A stretch of 22,289 nt of DNA. Origin: a virus. This document shows positions 1 through 6,243 of this stretch, piece by piece. The notes below the pieces were generated by a model, which saw only the letters and a program-made list of their open reading frames with translations, made no database searches and had not been told where the DNA came from. The stretch covers positions 1 to 22,289 of the IMG/VR virus record IMGVR_UViG_3300024301_000778; one strand, given 5' to 3'. Numbering within the stretch: position 1 is the first letter of the stretch; every line of letters begins with the position of its first letter. A program made the translations under genes and the position numbers.

Positions 1-222
1 CGTTAAGAGTGAAGAAGAAGCGATTGCTGATCCACAGCCGTAGGTTTTGAATTTGGCGTCCGTGATAACATTGTTTTCGTCTACCTCGATCTGGAGACGC
101 ATGACATCGCCACAAGCGGGTGCGCCTACCATGCCTGTGCCTATGTTTGCTTGTGCTGGATCAAATTTACCTACGTTGCGTGGGTTCTCATAATGATCGA
201 TTACTTTATCTGAATATGCCAT
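1..222 (-). CDS. iscU: IscU-type Fe-S cluster scaffold, C-terminus cut by window edge
   Basis: Scaffold on which a cysteine desulfurase assembles [2Fe-2S] clusters for transfer to apoproteins. The first 74 residues are visible, starting MAYSDKVIDHYENPRNVG. They hold the two N-terminal cluster ligands in their family context: Cys37 in GAPACGDVM, with the conserved Asp39, and Cys63 in TYGCGSAIASSS. The third Cys would lie beyond the window. From memory, about three quarters of these residues match E. coli IscU, a very close match for a phage gene, suggesting fairly recent acquisition from a proteobacterium. The start ATG has a good ribosome site (AAGGA, about 5 nt upstream) and lies 13 nt after the preceding gene. 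No IscS, HscA/B or ferredoxin is visible here. The family call is near certain; whether the gene is intact cannot be seen. Confidence 0.95.
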   Translation of the reverse strand, partial: MAYSDKVIDHYENPRNVGKFDPAQANIGTGMVGAPACGDVMRLQIEVDENNVITDAKFKTYGCGSAIASSSLLT

Positions 223-235
223 TTTATTCCTTTTT

Positions 236-1027
236 TTACACGGTCTCGATGCTGTGTATGTATTGATTGTCTGCTATCTTATTTATGTCAGGATCGATAA
301 TTTTTCCTATGGGTATGTGACCCAGTGCGAGTCTTTTGTCTCCTATAGGATAGGGTAGTTTATGTTTTATCTGCTTCAGCCAATTGTCGATGTAGAATTT
401 TAATTGAGGTTCTTTACCTGCCCATCTGTCTTCGTCTAAATGAAACAGCAAATCTGGCTTTACAATGCTTGTAGGAAGAATGTGATGTTCAGGAACTTCT
501 GTGTCGTTGTCTTGCACAATTTCTGTAATGTTTTTACCCACATGAGGATAATTCATGTACACAGTGTTTTCTCTTTTGCCAAGCGTAAACAGGTCGTAGT
601 CTTCGTCTTGTAGAGGTTCTGCTTGAATGTTGCTACAGAATAGAAACTGTCTCTTACCACCATCCCGCATTCTTTCTAGGTGGTGTAAGTGATAATTAAA
701 CATCGCTAGCCAGTGTTTTGTTTCTGAATCCGTTTCTGTGTGTACTAGATCAGGAAAGTTCTCATGTAGTCGATTTAGATCAAAATCGTGCGTAAAAGTG
801 TCAGGTTTTAATCGTTTTAGACGATTTATTGCTTCATTTAGGTCAGTTTCTACTTCTGCCTCACTTTTACCAAACTTGTAGAATTCTGTGCGGGAGACGA
901 AATCTATATCATTTGCTTCTTGTATCATTTCCCAGATACGATGAGCTACTCTGTTGTTGAAGAGTTCTACCGTGAGCGTGTAATCTTTATTGTGTCCTAA
1001 ATGGACTGCTATCGCTCTCTTGTCCAT
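236..1027 (-). CDS. conserved-type hypothetical protein, 263 aa
   Basis: I do not recognise this protein. It is soluble-looking, without signal peptide or membrane segment, and rich in His, Asp and aromatic residues, for example a YHLHHLERMRDGG stretch near residues 112-124. No catalytic signature is clear. The ATG start overlaps the end of the preceding SDR gene by 19 nt, and iscU follows 13 nt after its stop, so it is co-transcribed with both. The composition and position fit a phage accessory gene in the 0-3 kb metabolic cluster. It could be an enzyme working with the adjacent SDR and 2OG oxygenase, but nothing in the sequence shows that. Confidence 0.75.
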   Translation of the reverse strand: MDKRAIAVHLGHNKDYTLTVELFNNRVAHRIWEMIQEANDIDFVSRTEFYKFGKSEAEVETDLNEAINRLKRLKPDTFTHDFDLNRLHENFPDLVHTETDSETKHWLAMFNYHLHHLERMRDGGKRQFLFCSNIQAEPLQDEDYDLFTLGKRENTVYMNYPHVGKNITEIVQDNDTEVPEHHILPTSIVKPDLLFHLDEDRWAGKEPQLKFYIDNWLKQIKHKLPYPIGDKRLALGHIPIGKIIDPDINKIADNQYIHSIETV

Positions 1028-1578
1028 ATACTCAGTTCACCAATCTCCACATCTTGAGGCATTTCTAGCGTCCACATGATCGCATCTGCTATCGCTTCTG
1101 TTGTAAGCATAACCTTGTCTAGGTCTTTTGTTAGCTCAGTGTCAACATAGCCAGGATTTACTGCAATAATCCTGCACTTTTTGTTTCCATGTTTGTTCCC
1201 ATATAATTGAAAACTTTTTACAACCTCGTCCATCATTCTTTTATCAAGAGTATATTCTATAATGTCTTCCGTTAGTCGTGACTGTCCAGTTGGAAAATAC
1301 TTTGCTTTACTTCCCATATGCACAATAGTTTTTGTTTCATCTTCTGACCATTCTGCAATTATCTTTTGCAACAAAGTCAATTGTGCGCCAAGTGTATATG
1401 CGTTATTAATGAATACATCTGCTTCAGCTAAAGTAACTTGTTCTATGATTGAATCTGGATCGTTTATGTCGTCACCTGTTTCTAGATCGAAACCAATAAC
1501 GGTGTGTCCTTTTTCAATAAGAGCTTCTGTTATCGCTGCGCCAATACCATTTGCATGGCCTGTGATTGCTACTAGCAT
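1009..1578 (-). CDS. short-chain dehydrogenase/reductase (SDR), short form
   Basis: NAD(P)-dependent oxidoreductase of the classical SDR fold. The Rossmann glycine motif TGHANGIG is at residues 6-13, with the first Asp after beta-2 (GFDLETGDD) near 31, which by family rules favours NAD(H). NNA is at 58-60, the catalytic Ser is probably Ser90 (HMGSKAKY), the YxxxK pair is Tyr109/Lys113 (EYTLDK), and NPGYVDTE is at 141-148. All catalytic positions are present, so activity is plausible. At 189 residues it is shorter than the usual 240-260, and the C-terminal substrate lid is reduced. The ATG overlaps the preceding oxygenase stop by 7 nt. The substrate is unknown; neighbours (2OG oxygenase, SGNH hydrolase) hint at small-molecule or glycan chemistry, which is inference only. 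Confidence 0.85.
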   Translation of the reverse strand: MLVAITGHANGIGAAITEALIEKGHTVIGFDLETGDDINDPDSIIEQVTLAEADVFINNAYTLGAQLTLLQKIIAEWSEDETKTIVHMGSKAKYFPTGQSRLTEDIIEYTLDKRMMDEVVKSFQLYGNKHGNKKCRIIAVNPGYVDTELTKDLDKVMLTTEAIADAIMWTLEMPQDVEIGELSIWTRER

Positions 1579-2165
1579 AATTTATCCAATCTTCTGTTGA
1601 GTTCTTCCCATGAAATATGAGGAAAGAATGTAGCGGAGAGCGTGAGTCGTTCTTCTGTCGCTTGTGTCATGTCAACTGAGTGAGGTATATCAGTTCTAAC
1701 AAACGCTGACTTTATGTTTATATTTCTTGAGTACACTTTGTGCTGTGTGTCTATCACAGAATAACCAGTTGGTGTGTTCTTTTCTTTTGAACGGTTGTTA
1801 TCAAGTTCAAGAGTGACATGCTTCACTACAGGTCCAACACGCCACCAGTTTAAGTAGCTGTTGTCGCCTTTTGCGTAGTATGCTAGTCGCCAAGAGTAGG
1901 TTGTGTCTGGCTCGCCGTCTATGTGAGGAGCTGAGTTCTCACCTGGCTTCCCCGTGAACGCTGTGATAGATGCCACTTCTAAGTCTAACATCTTAGCGAG
2001 GCGTATCATATTCTTCGTAAAGTCTGTACGAAGAATTCGCTTGTCTTTGATAGCGTGATGGGTTAGTCGTTCGTTGTCTGGATGTTGAACGACAGAAGAG
2101 AAAACTTCTATATCTTTTTCAGTTAATGGATACAGTGTGTTTTCTCTTATGTAGTTTTGATTCAT
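1572..2165 (-). CDS. 2-oxoglutarate/Fe(II)-dependent oxygenase-like protein
   Basis: Likely non-haem iron hydroxylase. The double-stranded beta-helix facial triad is visible: His81-x-Asp83 in APHIDGEPDTT and His162 in DIPHSVDMT, followed by Arg173 (EERLTLSATF), placed where the family binds the 2-oxoglutarate carboxylate. Length 197 residues is normal for the small phage members. 2OG-Fe(II) oxygenases are frequent in marine T4-like phages, mostly of unknown substrate. The gene lies 1 nt after the SGNH hydrolase gene and overlaps the SDR gene, so the three are probably co-translated. A protein, nucleotide or small-molecule substrate is equally possible. The iron need is notable beside IscU. 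Confidence 0.8.
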   Translation of the reverse strand: MNQNYIRENTLYPLTEKDIEVFSSVVQHPDNERLTHHAIKDKRILRTDFTKNMIRLAKMLDLEVASITAFTGKPGENSAPHIDGEPDTTYSWRLAYYAKGDNSYLNWWRVGPVVKHVTLELDNNRSKEKNTPTGYSVIDTQHKVYSRNINIKSAFVRTDIPHSVDMTQATEERLTLSATFFPHISWEELNRRLDKLC

Positions 2166-2166
2166 T

Positions 2167-2991
2167 CTAGCTTTGCACCATTTCTATTACATTGTTAGCA
2201 ACAGTAGCGTGCCAGTCTTCGCCTGGATGTATTCCATCTCTTCCACGAGAAACTAGTTTTATATTTTTTAATTTAATATAATCAACCAAAATTAATTTAC
2301 TGCCAGTGTCGCTTGCTATTTTTTCAATAGCTTCTACGTTTTTGTTAAATGAAAGGTACATATTAGGATCATTCAATTCTTCTGCTAGATGTCTAGTAGC
2401 ACGTTCTTGGTTTCCTTCGTTTAAATCTTTTGCAATAGTCCATTGTCCTATATTATTAAAGATAGTTTCAACTTCATTGACTATAATCTTTTCACATCTA
2501 TAATGAGGAGGAACTGCTAGAACTGTTATAGAAGATTTTGCAACAGGTTGCCATTCTTTATACAATCTATAAGCACTATCTAAAGATCCTCCTGGAACGC
2601 TTAAATTGTATTCGGGTTTTCTAAGAGCTTTTGCAACAAGTGTAGGCCAGGTTTTCTCTTTGTACATGCCAACACCAAAAGTCATGCTACAACCTAAAAA
2701 CATTATGCTGTTAGTGTCTTCTACAATTTCGCTGCATCGATGTCCAAAAGAATTTAAAGAGTACTGTATAGGCTCTTGTTGATTCCAATACCCCTTATGT
2801 TCTTTTGATAATTTTTCAAATTGTTCTTTAGTGTCTGATGGATACCAGTCTATAGTACATGGCAAATCGAAATTACGCAAATACCCTAAGTTGATGCATT
2901 TCAATTGATGTTTTTGTTCGTCTGTTAAAACTCCCCCGTTTGAAATGCTTCTGTAAGTATTGAGCCTGTGCAAATCTTTTTCAGTTTTCAT
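2167..2991 (-). CDS. SGNH/GDSL-type hydrolase-like protein
   Basis: Probable esterase or acyl-hydrolase fold. FLGCSMTFGVG (residues 98-108) matches the block I nucleophile turn, with Ser102 in place of the GDS serine. NLSVPGGSLDS (129-139) fits the oxyanion-hole Gly block. DGIHPGEDWHATVAN (252-266) supplies the Asp252-x-x-His255 dyad of block V. The block III Asn is not obvious. An N-terminal extension of about 95 residues has no recognised domain. No signal peptide is present, so any action is in the cytoplasm or on the virion. The DNA is visibly more AT-rich than its neighbours, suggesting separate acquisition. Its ATG overlaps the previous stop as ATGA. The substrate is unknown; carbohydrate deacetylation is one guess. 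Confidence 0.72.
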   Translation of the reverse strand: MKTEKDLHRLNTYRSISNGGVLTDEQKHQLKCINLGYLRNFDLPCTIDWYPSDTKEQFEKLSKEHKGYWNQQEPIQYSLNSFGHRCSEIVEDTNSIMFLGCSMTFGVGMYKEKTWPTLVAKALRKPEYNLSVPGGSLDSAYRLYKEWQPVAKSSITVLAVPPHYRCEKIIVNEVETIFNNIGQWTIAKDLNEGNQERATRHLAEELNDPNMYLSFNKNVEAIEKIASDTGSKLILVDYIKLKNIKLVSRGRDGIHPGEDWHATVANNVIEMVQS

Positions 2992-3170
2992 CCTAATATC
3001 TCGAATGTTGTCTCTGTGATTTTAATCTTTAGAGTTCCATCTTTATTTGCCATGCTTTCTAGGTATTCAAGAAAGCGCATAACACCTTCCTTTCTTCCTA
3101 TTTGATACGACATAAAGCCACACCCTGCCATGAGGAAGAGCGTAACAGCGTAATAAATTTCCATAGTCAT
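2988..3170 (-). CDS. small single-pass membrane protein, 60 aa
   Basis: A 60-residue protein starting MTMEIYYAVTLFLMAGCGFM. The N-terminal 25 or so residues form one hydrophobic segment, with a GxxxxYQxGRKEG turn after it and a short charged C-terminal domain (MRFLEYLESMANKDGTLKIK). The start at 3170 is preferred over an in-frame ATG at 3197 because it makes an ATGA overlap with the stop of the mini-ferredoxin-like ORF just upstream. Its own stop makes another ATGA overlap with the SGNH gene. The function is unknown. The topology fits a membrane anchor or a small phage inner-membrane protein; nothing points to a holin specifically. Confidence 0.7.
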   Translation of the reverse strand: MTMEIYYAVTLFLMAGCGFMSYQIGRKEGVMRFLEYLESMANKDGTLKIKITETTFEILG

Positions 3171-3274
3171 TTTTTCTTCCTCTCGGATTGAATGCATTTA
3201 CCGCAACAAGTTCCTATCAAATGATATTTATCAGTGTCGCCAGAACGAACATTGTTGCAGATACAAAGGATCAT
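3167..3274 (-). CDS. 35-aa Cys-rich protein resembling a shortened Bfd-type [2Fe-2S] ferredoxin
   Basis: Very small ORF that begins MILCICNNV and ends GTCCGKCIQSERKKK. The pattern CxCN-x-V near the N-terminus, then CGKC followed by a basic tail, matches both ends of bacterioferritin-associated ferredoxin (E. coli Bfd as I recall it: CLCNGI ... CGKCV). The middle is shortened: Cys6 to Cys24 is 18 residues, against about 32 in Bfd. A fifth Cys (Cys23) is present. Reality is supported by ATGA overlaps at both ends, upstream with the MazG stop and downstream with the membrane-protein start. It could bind [2Fe-2S] or zinc; the Bfd likeness and nearby IscU favour Fe-S, but that is inference. Confidence 0.68.
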   Translation of the reverse strand: MILCICNNVRSGDTDKYHLIGTCCGKCIQSERKKK

Positions 3275-3579
3275 TCTTCTTTGATAAAGATGCCGTCTAC
3301 CATCTTGCCTTTACGGTCTTTGATATCGTCATACGCTTGCTGTAAACACTCAGCGATTGTGATATTGTTGCGTTCGGCAATGTTGATTAGCACTACAATG
3401 ATATCACCGATATCGTCACGAATGTCTTTGCCTTTGCATACATTGTCAGACAGTTCGCCTACTTCTTGAATCAGTTTACACACCTGATCCTTGTCAGTAG
3501 CGCCTTCGATTAGATTGCGGTCATGATGCCACTGCCTAATCTTGTAGATTAAATTCTCACACATTCCTTCAGTTGACAT
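3271..3579 (-). CDS. mazG: MazG-like nucleotide pyrophosphohydrolase
   Basis: Hydrolyses (d)NTPs, or ppGpp-type nucleotides in some members, to monophosphates. The 102-residue single-domain form shows the metal-binding helices of the all-alpha NTP-PPase family: Glu39 and Glu42 in KLIQEVGELSDN, and the second acidic helix DDIGDIIVVLINIAE with Asp55, Asp56 and Asp59. MazG genes are common in marine T4-like phages and are thought to reshape the host nucleotide pool. Here the gene sits in an early-type operon with a HAD phosphatase. The ATG overlaps the preceding small ORF by 11 nt; the stop overlaps the Cys-rich ORF as ATGA. Natural substrate not deducible. Confidence 0.85.
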   Translation of the reverse strand: MSTEGMCENLIYKIRQWHHDRNLIEGATDKDQVCKLIQEVGELSDNVCKGKDIRDDIGDIIVVLINIAERNNITIAECLQQAYDDIKDRKGKMVDGIFIKEE

Positions 3580-3676
3580 CTTTTTTATCCTGTAGCTGTT
3601 GAATGAGTTCCATCAAAGCACGAAGCTCGGTAGCATCTCGTTCAGTATCAATTTCAATTTGAATATTAATTAGCAT
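3569..3676 (-). CDS. hypothetical 35-aa helical protein
   Basis: Small ORF, MLINIQIEIDTERDATELRA and then a Gln/Leu-rich tail ending DKKDVN. It fills the gap between the HAD gene and mazG, has a clear ribosome site (GAAAGGG about 7 nt before the ATG) and overlaps the mazG start by 11 nt. A short beta-strand-like start followed by an amphipathic helix is all that can be seen. It may be a tiny protein in its own right or a leader that couples translation to mazG. No family is recognised. Confidence 0.55.
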   Translation of the reverse strand: MLINIQIEIDTERDATELRALMELIQQLQDKKDVN

Positions 3677-3687
3677 AATTTACCCTT

Positions 3688-4293
3688 TCAAGGCCAGACA
3701 GGTCTGCCTCGTAGTATTAGACCATACAGTTCTTGCCAGTTCTTTACCTTTCTGGCTTTACCTTTATAGTTCATGTTATGAGCATGTTCCATTAAATAGG
3801 TATCAAAGCCTAGCCTTACACCAACATCAGCATTTTCTGGCTTGTCTTCAATCCATACTGCACCGGGATACTTTACTGCTGCATGACCCAGTGCATCATC
3901 TTTATCAGCACCACATTCTAGACAGATAACCTCTTTGAATGTGTTAGGACCAAAAATCTTTTTGAGATTGCGTTCTCGTAGCAGTTTAGCATAAGGATCT
4001 AAACTCAGGCTAGTGATTGCCACGAAACGATACTGCTTCTTCTCGTGGAGCTTTTTGATATAGTATTGTGCATCACGCAACGGTGGCAAGAAACCAATCG
4101 CTGCTGATTCGTTAAAGGTCTTGATTAGACGCTTCACTTTATCTGGCGCCATTTGATACGCCATTGCCATTGAATAGACATCTTTCTCGCCTAGTTCATG
4201 GCCTTGCACTTCCATCCATTGATGAAATGCAAATTCCCAATCGAGACATACACCATCTATGTCAGTTAGGATTATTTTTTCTTTAAACATCAT
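3688..4293 (-). CDS. HAD-superfamily phosphatase, nucleotidase-like
   Basis: Probable cytoplasmic phosphohydrolase. HAD motif I is LTDIDGVCLDWE with nucleophile Asp11 and Asp13; motif II is AITSLS with Thr94/Ser95; a Lys around 131 can serve motif III; motif IV is WIEDKPENA with Glu149/Asp150. The overall layout and short cap resemble 5'(3')-deoxyribonucleotidases and other phage HAD proteins. Such an enzyme beside mazG would fit dNMP dephosphorylation, though polynucleotide 3'-phosphatase or repair roles are possible. It starts ATGATG overlapping the preceding stop (ATGA), so it is translationally coupled to the HExxH gene. Confidence 0.8.
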   Translation of the reverse strand: MMFKEKIILTDIDGVCLDWEFAFHQWMEVQGHELGEKDVYSMAMAYQMAPDKVKRLIKTFNESAAIGFLPPLRDAQYYIKKLHEKKQYRFVAITSLSLDPYAKLLRERNLKKIFGPNTFKEVICLECGADKDDALGHAAVKYPGAVWIEDKPENADVGVRLGFDTYLMEHAHNMNYKGKARKVKNWQELYGLILRGRPVWP

Positions 4294-4829
4294 TTTCTTT
4301 TTTTCTCCTTTTTCATTTGAGCTTCACACACTTTGTGTAGAAACAATGCCTCTGCGTTCCAGTCCATTTGTTTCATTGTCCTTGGACTCAGGTCTTTTGC
4401 TTCTTTGAGTGTTATACCCATTTCGTTTTTAATAAATTCTTTTGCTAATTCGTGTTGATTGCCCCATGCCTCAACTTCCCATGGTTGCTTTTTGTATGGC
4501 ACATCAGTGAAGTCCTCACCGTGCCACAGTTCTCTTCTATTGACAGTTTTCAATTCACCAGTAACAAACTGTTTCATGTGAATTGATTCATGTGCTAGAA
4601 AACTGATATAATCATAGAGAGTGCCACGACTGTGAGATTCGATGAGGACTTCATTACGTCCCATCTGTTCACACAAACCAGCGACATCATCCTTGATTAG
4701 ATTTTTAATCTGTAAATCAATTTTGAGACTGCGCTTGCGAGGCATCAGTTTCTTAACAAAGAATCTGATAGCAGACTCACCGAGATTGCGCTGAGTCTTT
4801 GTGCCGCCTTCTATACTGATTAATATCAT
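4290..4829 (-). CDS. HExxH putative metallopeptidase-like phage protein
   Basis: A 179-residue protein with HESIH at residues 80-84 inside a helix (FLAHESIHMKQF), the zinc-binding HExxH signature. It is followed by QPWEVEAWGNQ (116-126), where Glu118 or Glu120 could be the third ligand. The arrangement resembles small phage SprT-like or minimal gluzincin proteins, but the rest is not recognised. I place the start at 4829 (MILISIEG) rather than 4847 because AAAGGA lies about 8 nt before it. The consensus sigma-70 promoter 30 bp upstream makes this the first gene of the leftward operon. Target unknown; peptidase activity is inferred from the motif only. Confidence 0.72.
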   Translation of the reverse strand: MILISIEGGTKTQRNLGESAIRFFVKKLMPRKRSLKIDLQIKNLIKDDVAGLCEQMGRNEVLIESHSRGTLYDYISFLAHESIHMKQFVTGELKTVNRRELWHGEDFTDVPYKKQPWEVEAWGNQHELAKEFIKNEMGITLKEAKDLSPRTMKQMDWNAEALFLHKVCEAQMKKEKKRK

Positions 4830-4858
4830 TTCATTTCCTTTTCTCATTTTGTATAACC

Positions 4859-4887
4859 ATTATAGCACATAGATACGGCAATGTCAA
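4859..4887 (-). promoter_or_regulatory. consensus sigma-70 promoter for the 4829-leftward operon
   Basis: On the minus strand an exact TTGACA (4882-4887) is followed after 17 bp by an exact TATAAT (4859-4864). Transcription would start near 4852, about 23 nt before the HExxH gene. The -10 flank TGTGC-TATAAT-GGT-x-x-TACAAA is nearly repeated at the promoter at 5118-5146, which suggests a phage early-promoter family read by host RNA polymerase. Confidence 0.88.
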
Positions 4888-4917
4888 ATCCGTAAGTCAT
4901 TGATATCCTTGGAGATT

Positions 4918-4945
4918 TAAAATTAATTTCTGTAATGAAATCAAT
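4918..4945 (-). terminator. possible weak hairpin terminator after the 48-aa ORF
   Basis: Minus-strand arms ATTGATTTC and GAAATTAAT pair over 9 bp with one G-U pair around the loop ATTACA, followed by TTTT. The stem overlaps the stop codon of the small ORF and lies just upstream of the next promoter. The stem is AT-rich, so efficiency would be low; the call rests on layout. Confidence 0.4.
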
Positions 4946-5087
4946 CACTTAGAGAAGCGAGCTGTCTTTCTAGGTCAGCACACTGCTTTTCGGCAGCTTC
5001 TATGTCATAATTACTGCCGGAGGTGTAGTAGTTTTCGAGTGCCTGTTCGGCTGAAAATAGCATTTCAATTAGCGTATCTTTTGTCAT
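4941..5087 (-). CDS. hypothetical 48-aa helical protein
   Basis: Small ORF starting MTKDTLIEMLFSAEQALENY and ending ERQLASLSD. It has a strong ribosome site (AAAGGAG, about 7 nt before the ATG) and its own sigma-70-like promoter with -35 TTGACA and -10 CATAAT. Two acidic amphipathic helices separated by a YYTSGSNYD turn are predicted by eye; such helical hairpins are common in small early phage proteins that bind host factors. No family is recognised. A possible weak terminator follows, so it may be a one-gene transcription unit. Confidence 0.72.
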   Translation of the reverse strand: MTKDTLIEMLFSAEQALENYYTSGSNYDIEAAEKQCADLERQLASLSD

Positions 5088-5117
5088 TGCTTGACTCCTT
5101 TATTAATTTGTAATACC

Positions 5118-5146
5118 ATTATGGCACAAATTAGAGTCAGTGTCAA
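5118..5146 (-). promoter_or_regulatory. sigma-70-like promoter for the 48-aa ORF
   Basis: Minus-strand TTGACA (5141-5146), 17 bp spacer, CATAAT (5118-5123). The start site would be near 5111, about 24 nt before the ATG. The spacer end and downstream flank (TGTGC ... GGT-x-x-TACAAA) match the promoter at 4859-4887 closely. Confidence 0.8.
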
Positions 5147-5148
5147 GT

Positions 5149-5156
5149 TATAAATA
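5149..5156 (+). promoter_or_regulatory. T4-type late promoter for the plus-strand cassette
   Basis: An exact TATAAATA, the T4 late -10 element recognised by gp55-type sigma in T4. Transcription would start near 5162, leaving a leader of about 20 nt with GAGG 6 nt before the ATG at 5182. It sits only 2 bp from the -35 of the divergent early promoter at 5118-5146. Confidence 0.78.
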
Positions 5157-5181
5157 GTGAATAAAACAGTTGAGGCTACAA

Positions 5182-6243
5182 ATGGCTACTTTTTCACCTA
5201 AAAACTTTCCGAAAGATGTACCGGGCAACAATACTTTTTCCGGAATAGGAGAAAGGACAATATACGCTCCTGTATCAAAAAGTATGTACAAGTATGATAA
5301 AGGATTTCATACTGATAAAGCCACCAGTATGTATGATACTTCCGGCAAAGCAAAACAACAATTGACTAAAGGCAAGACTGTATACTTTACCTACCCGGCA
5401 AAACTTCTAACAGGACAACAACTCAACATAACAGGAGGTTCTGCTAGATCAACTTTCGTGGGCGTGTCATTGACCTCATGGAAGTCCAAAGTAGATGGCT
5501 ATGTAGTTCTCAGTCACATCGCAAAGCCAGGCGGTGGCGCACAAAATCGTGTTGCGGCTGGTTCAAAAACTCAAGACATGTGTGCTGAAGCTGTAATGAA
5601 GTTAGCATACAAACAGAAAATTGAAGTGAGCGAACAATATAAAACAGCTAGGCCAGGGTCAACTGCACCTGATCTTGAAATGACTATTGGAAAAGCAGGA
5701 GCACAGTTTGAGATTAAAGGAACTAACAGTCGAACTGCCCCTATCACATTTTTTGACAAGTCTGCTAGTAGATCAAAAGCAGTCCCAAAACTATTAGATG
5801 AAATTGCGGTAGAATTTGTAAAGACTCTAAGAAAAGATGGAGCTACACTAGACAAAACGATGGAGTCTATGGGGTATCCAATCTCATTCATAGGTGCTAT
5901 AGACTATTTCAAAAGTATAGACAAGACAATAGGGCTGGCAGGCGATGCTGGCACTCCTGCTTCAGGAAAACTTCCAGCTGAATTTACTACAACAGATACA
6001 ACAATTCTTAAAAAACTCCATAAGAAAATTCTGGAACATTTTAAAGAAGGCGGTGATAATTATTTTGCTATACACAACAGAACACTGGACACGTTTGAAA
6101 TATACTACGTAGGAAAGGGAAACAATGGAAGCGGAAATAAACTAAAGTTGCCTACTCTTCCAAACTTTAAGTCTTTCTCACTAGCTACCTACGGCGGAGC
6201 ATCGTCCGGCTCAACTAGATGCGGTTTAAAAATTAAACTATAA
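5182..6243 (+). CDS. putative PD-(D/E)XK-fold nuclease, late gene
   Basis: A 353-residue protein on the opposite strand to nearly everything else. Residues 163-179 read PD (Pro163-Asp164), twelve residues, then EIK (Glu177-Ile-Lys179, in AQFEIKG). This is the catalytic hairpin of the PD-(D/E)XK superfamily (type II restriction enzymes, Holliday resolvases, some homing endonucleases). An acidic helix (DMCAEAVMKLAYKQ, Glu136) stands where the fold's first helix belongs. The first 120 and last 120 residues match nothing I know. The ATG at 5182 is preferred over a TTG at 5170 because of GAGG spacing and the late promoter. Its stop overlaps the next gene as TAATG. It may be a selfish nuclease, a DNA-processing enzyme or a virion-packaged nuclease. 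Confidence 0.65.
   Translation: MATFSPKNFPKDVPGNNTFSGIGERTIYAPVSKSMYKYDKGFHTDKATSMYDTSGKAKQQLTKGKTVYFTYPAKLLTGQQLNITGGSARSTFVGVSLTSWKSKVDGYVVLSHIAKPGGGAQNRVAAGSKTQDMCAEAVMKLAYKQKIEVSEQYKTARPGSTAPDLEMTIGKAGAQFEIKGTNSRTAPITFFDKSASRSKAVPKLLDEIAVEFVKTLRKDGATLDKTMESMGYPISFIGAIDYFKSIDKTIGLAGDAGTPASGKLPAEFTTTDTTILKKLHKKILEHFKEGGDNYFAIHNRTLDTFEIYYVGKGNNGSGNKLKLPTLPNFKSFSLATYGGASSGSTRCGLKIKL

Noticed and set aside
1262-1600. 112-aa plus-strand frame opposite the SDR gene
   Set aside because: The SDR frame has all family motifs; the antisense frame has none and no ribosome site.
2988-3170. Holin or spanin call for the small membrane protein
   Set aside because: One hydrophobic segment is not enough, and there is no lysis gene nearby.
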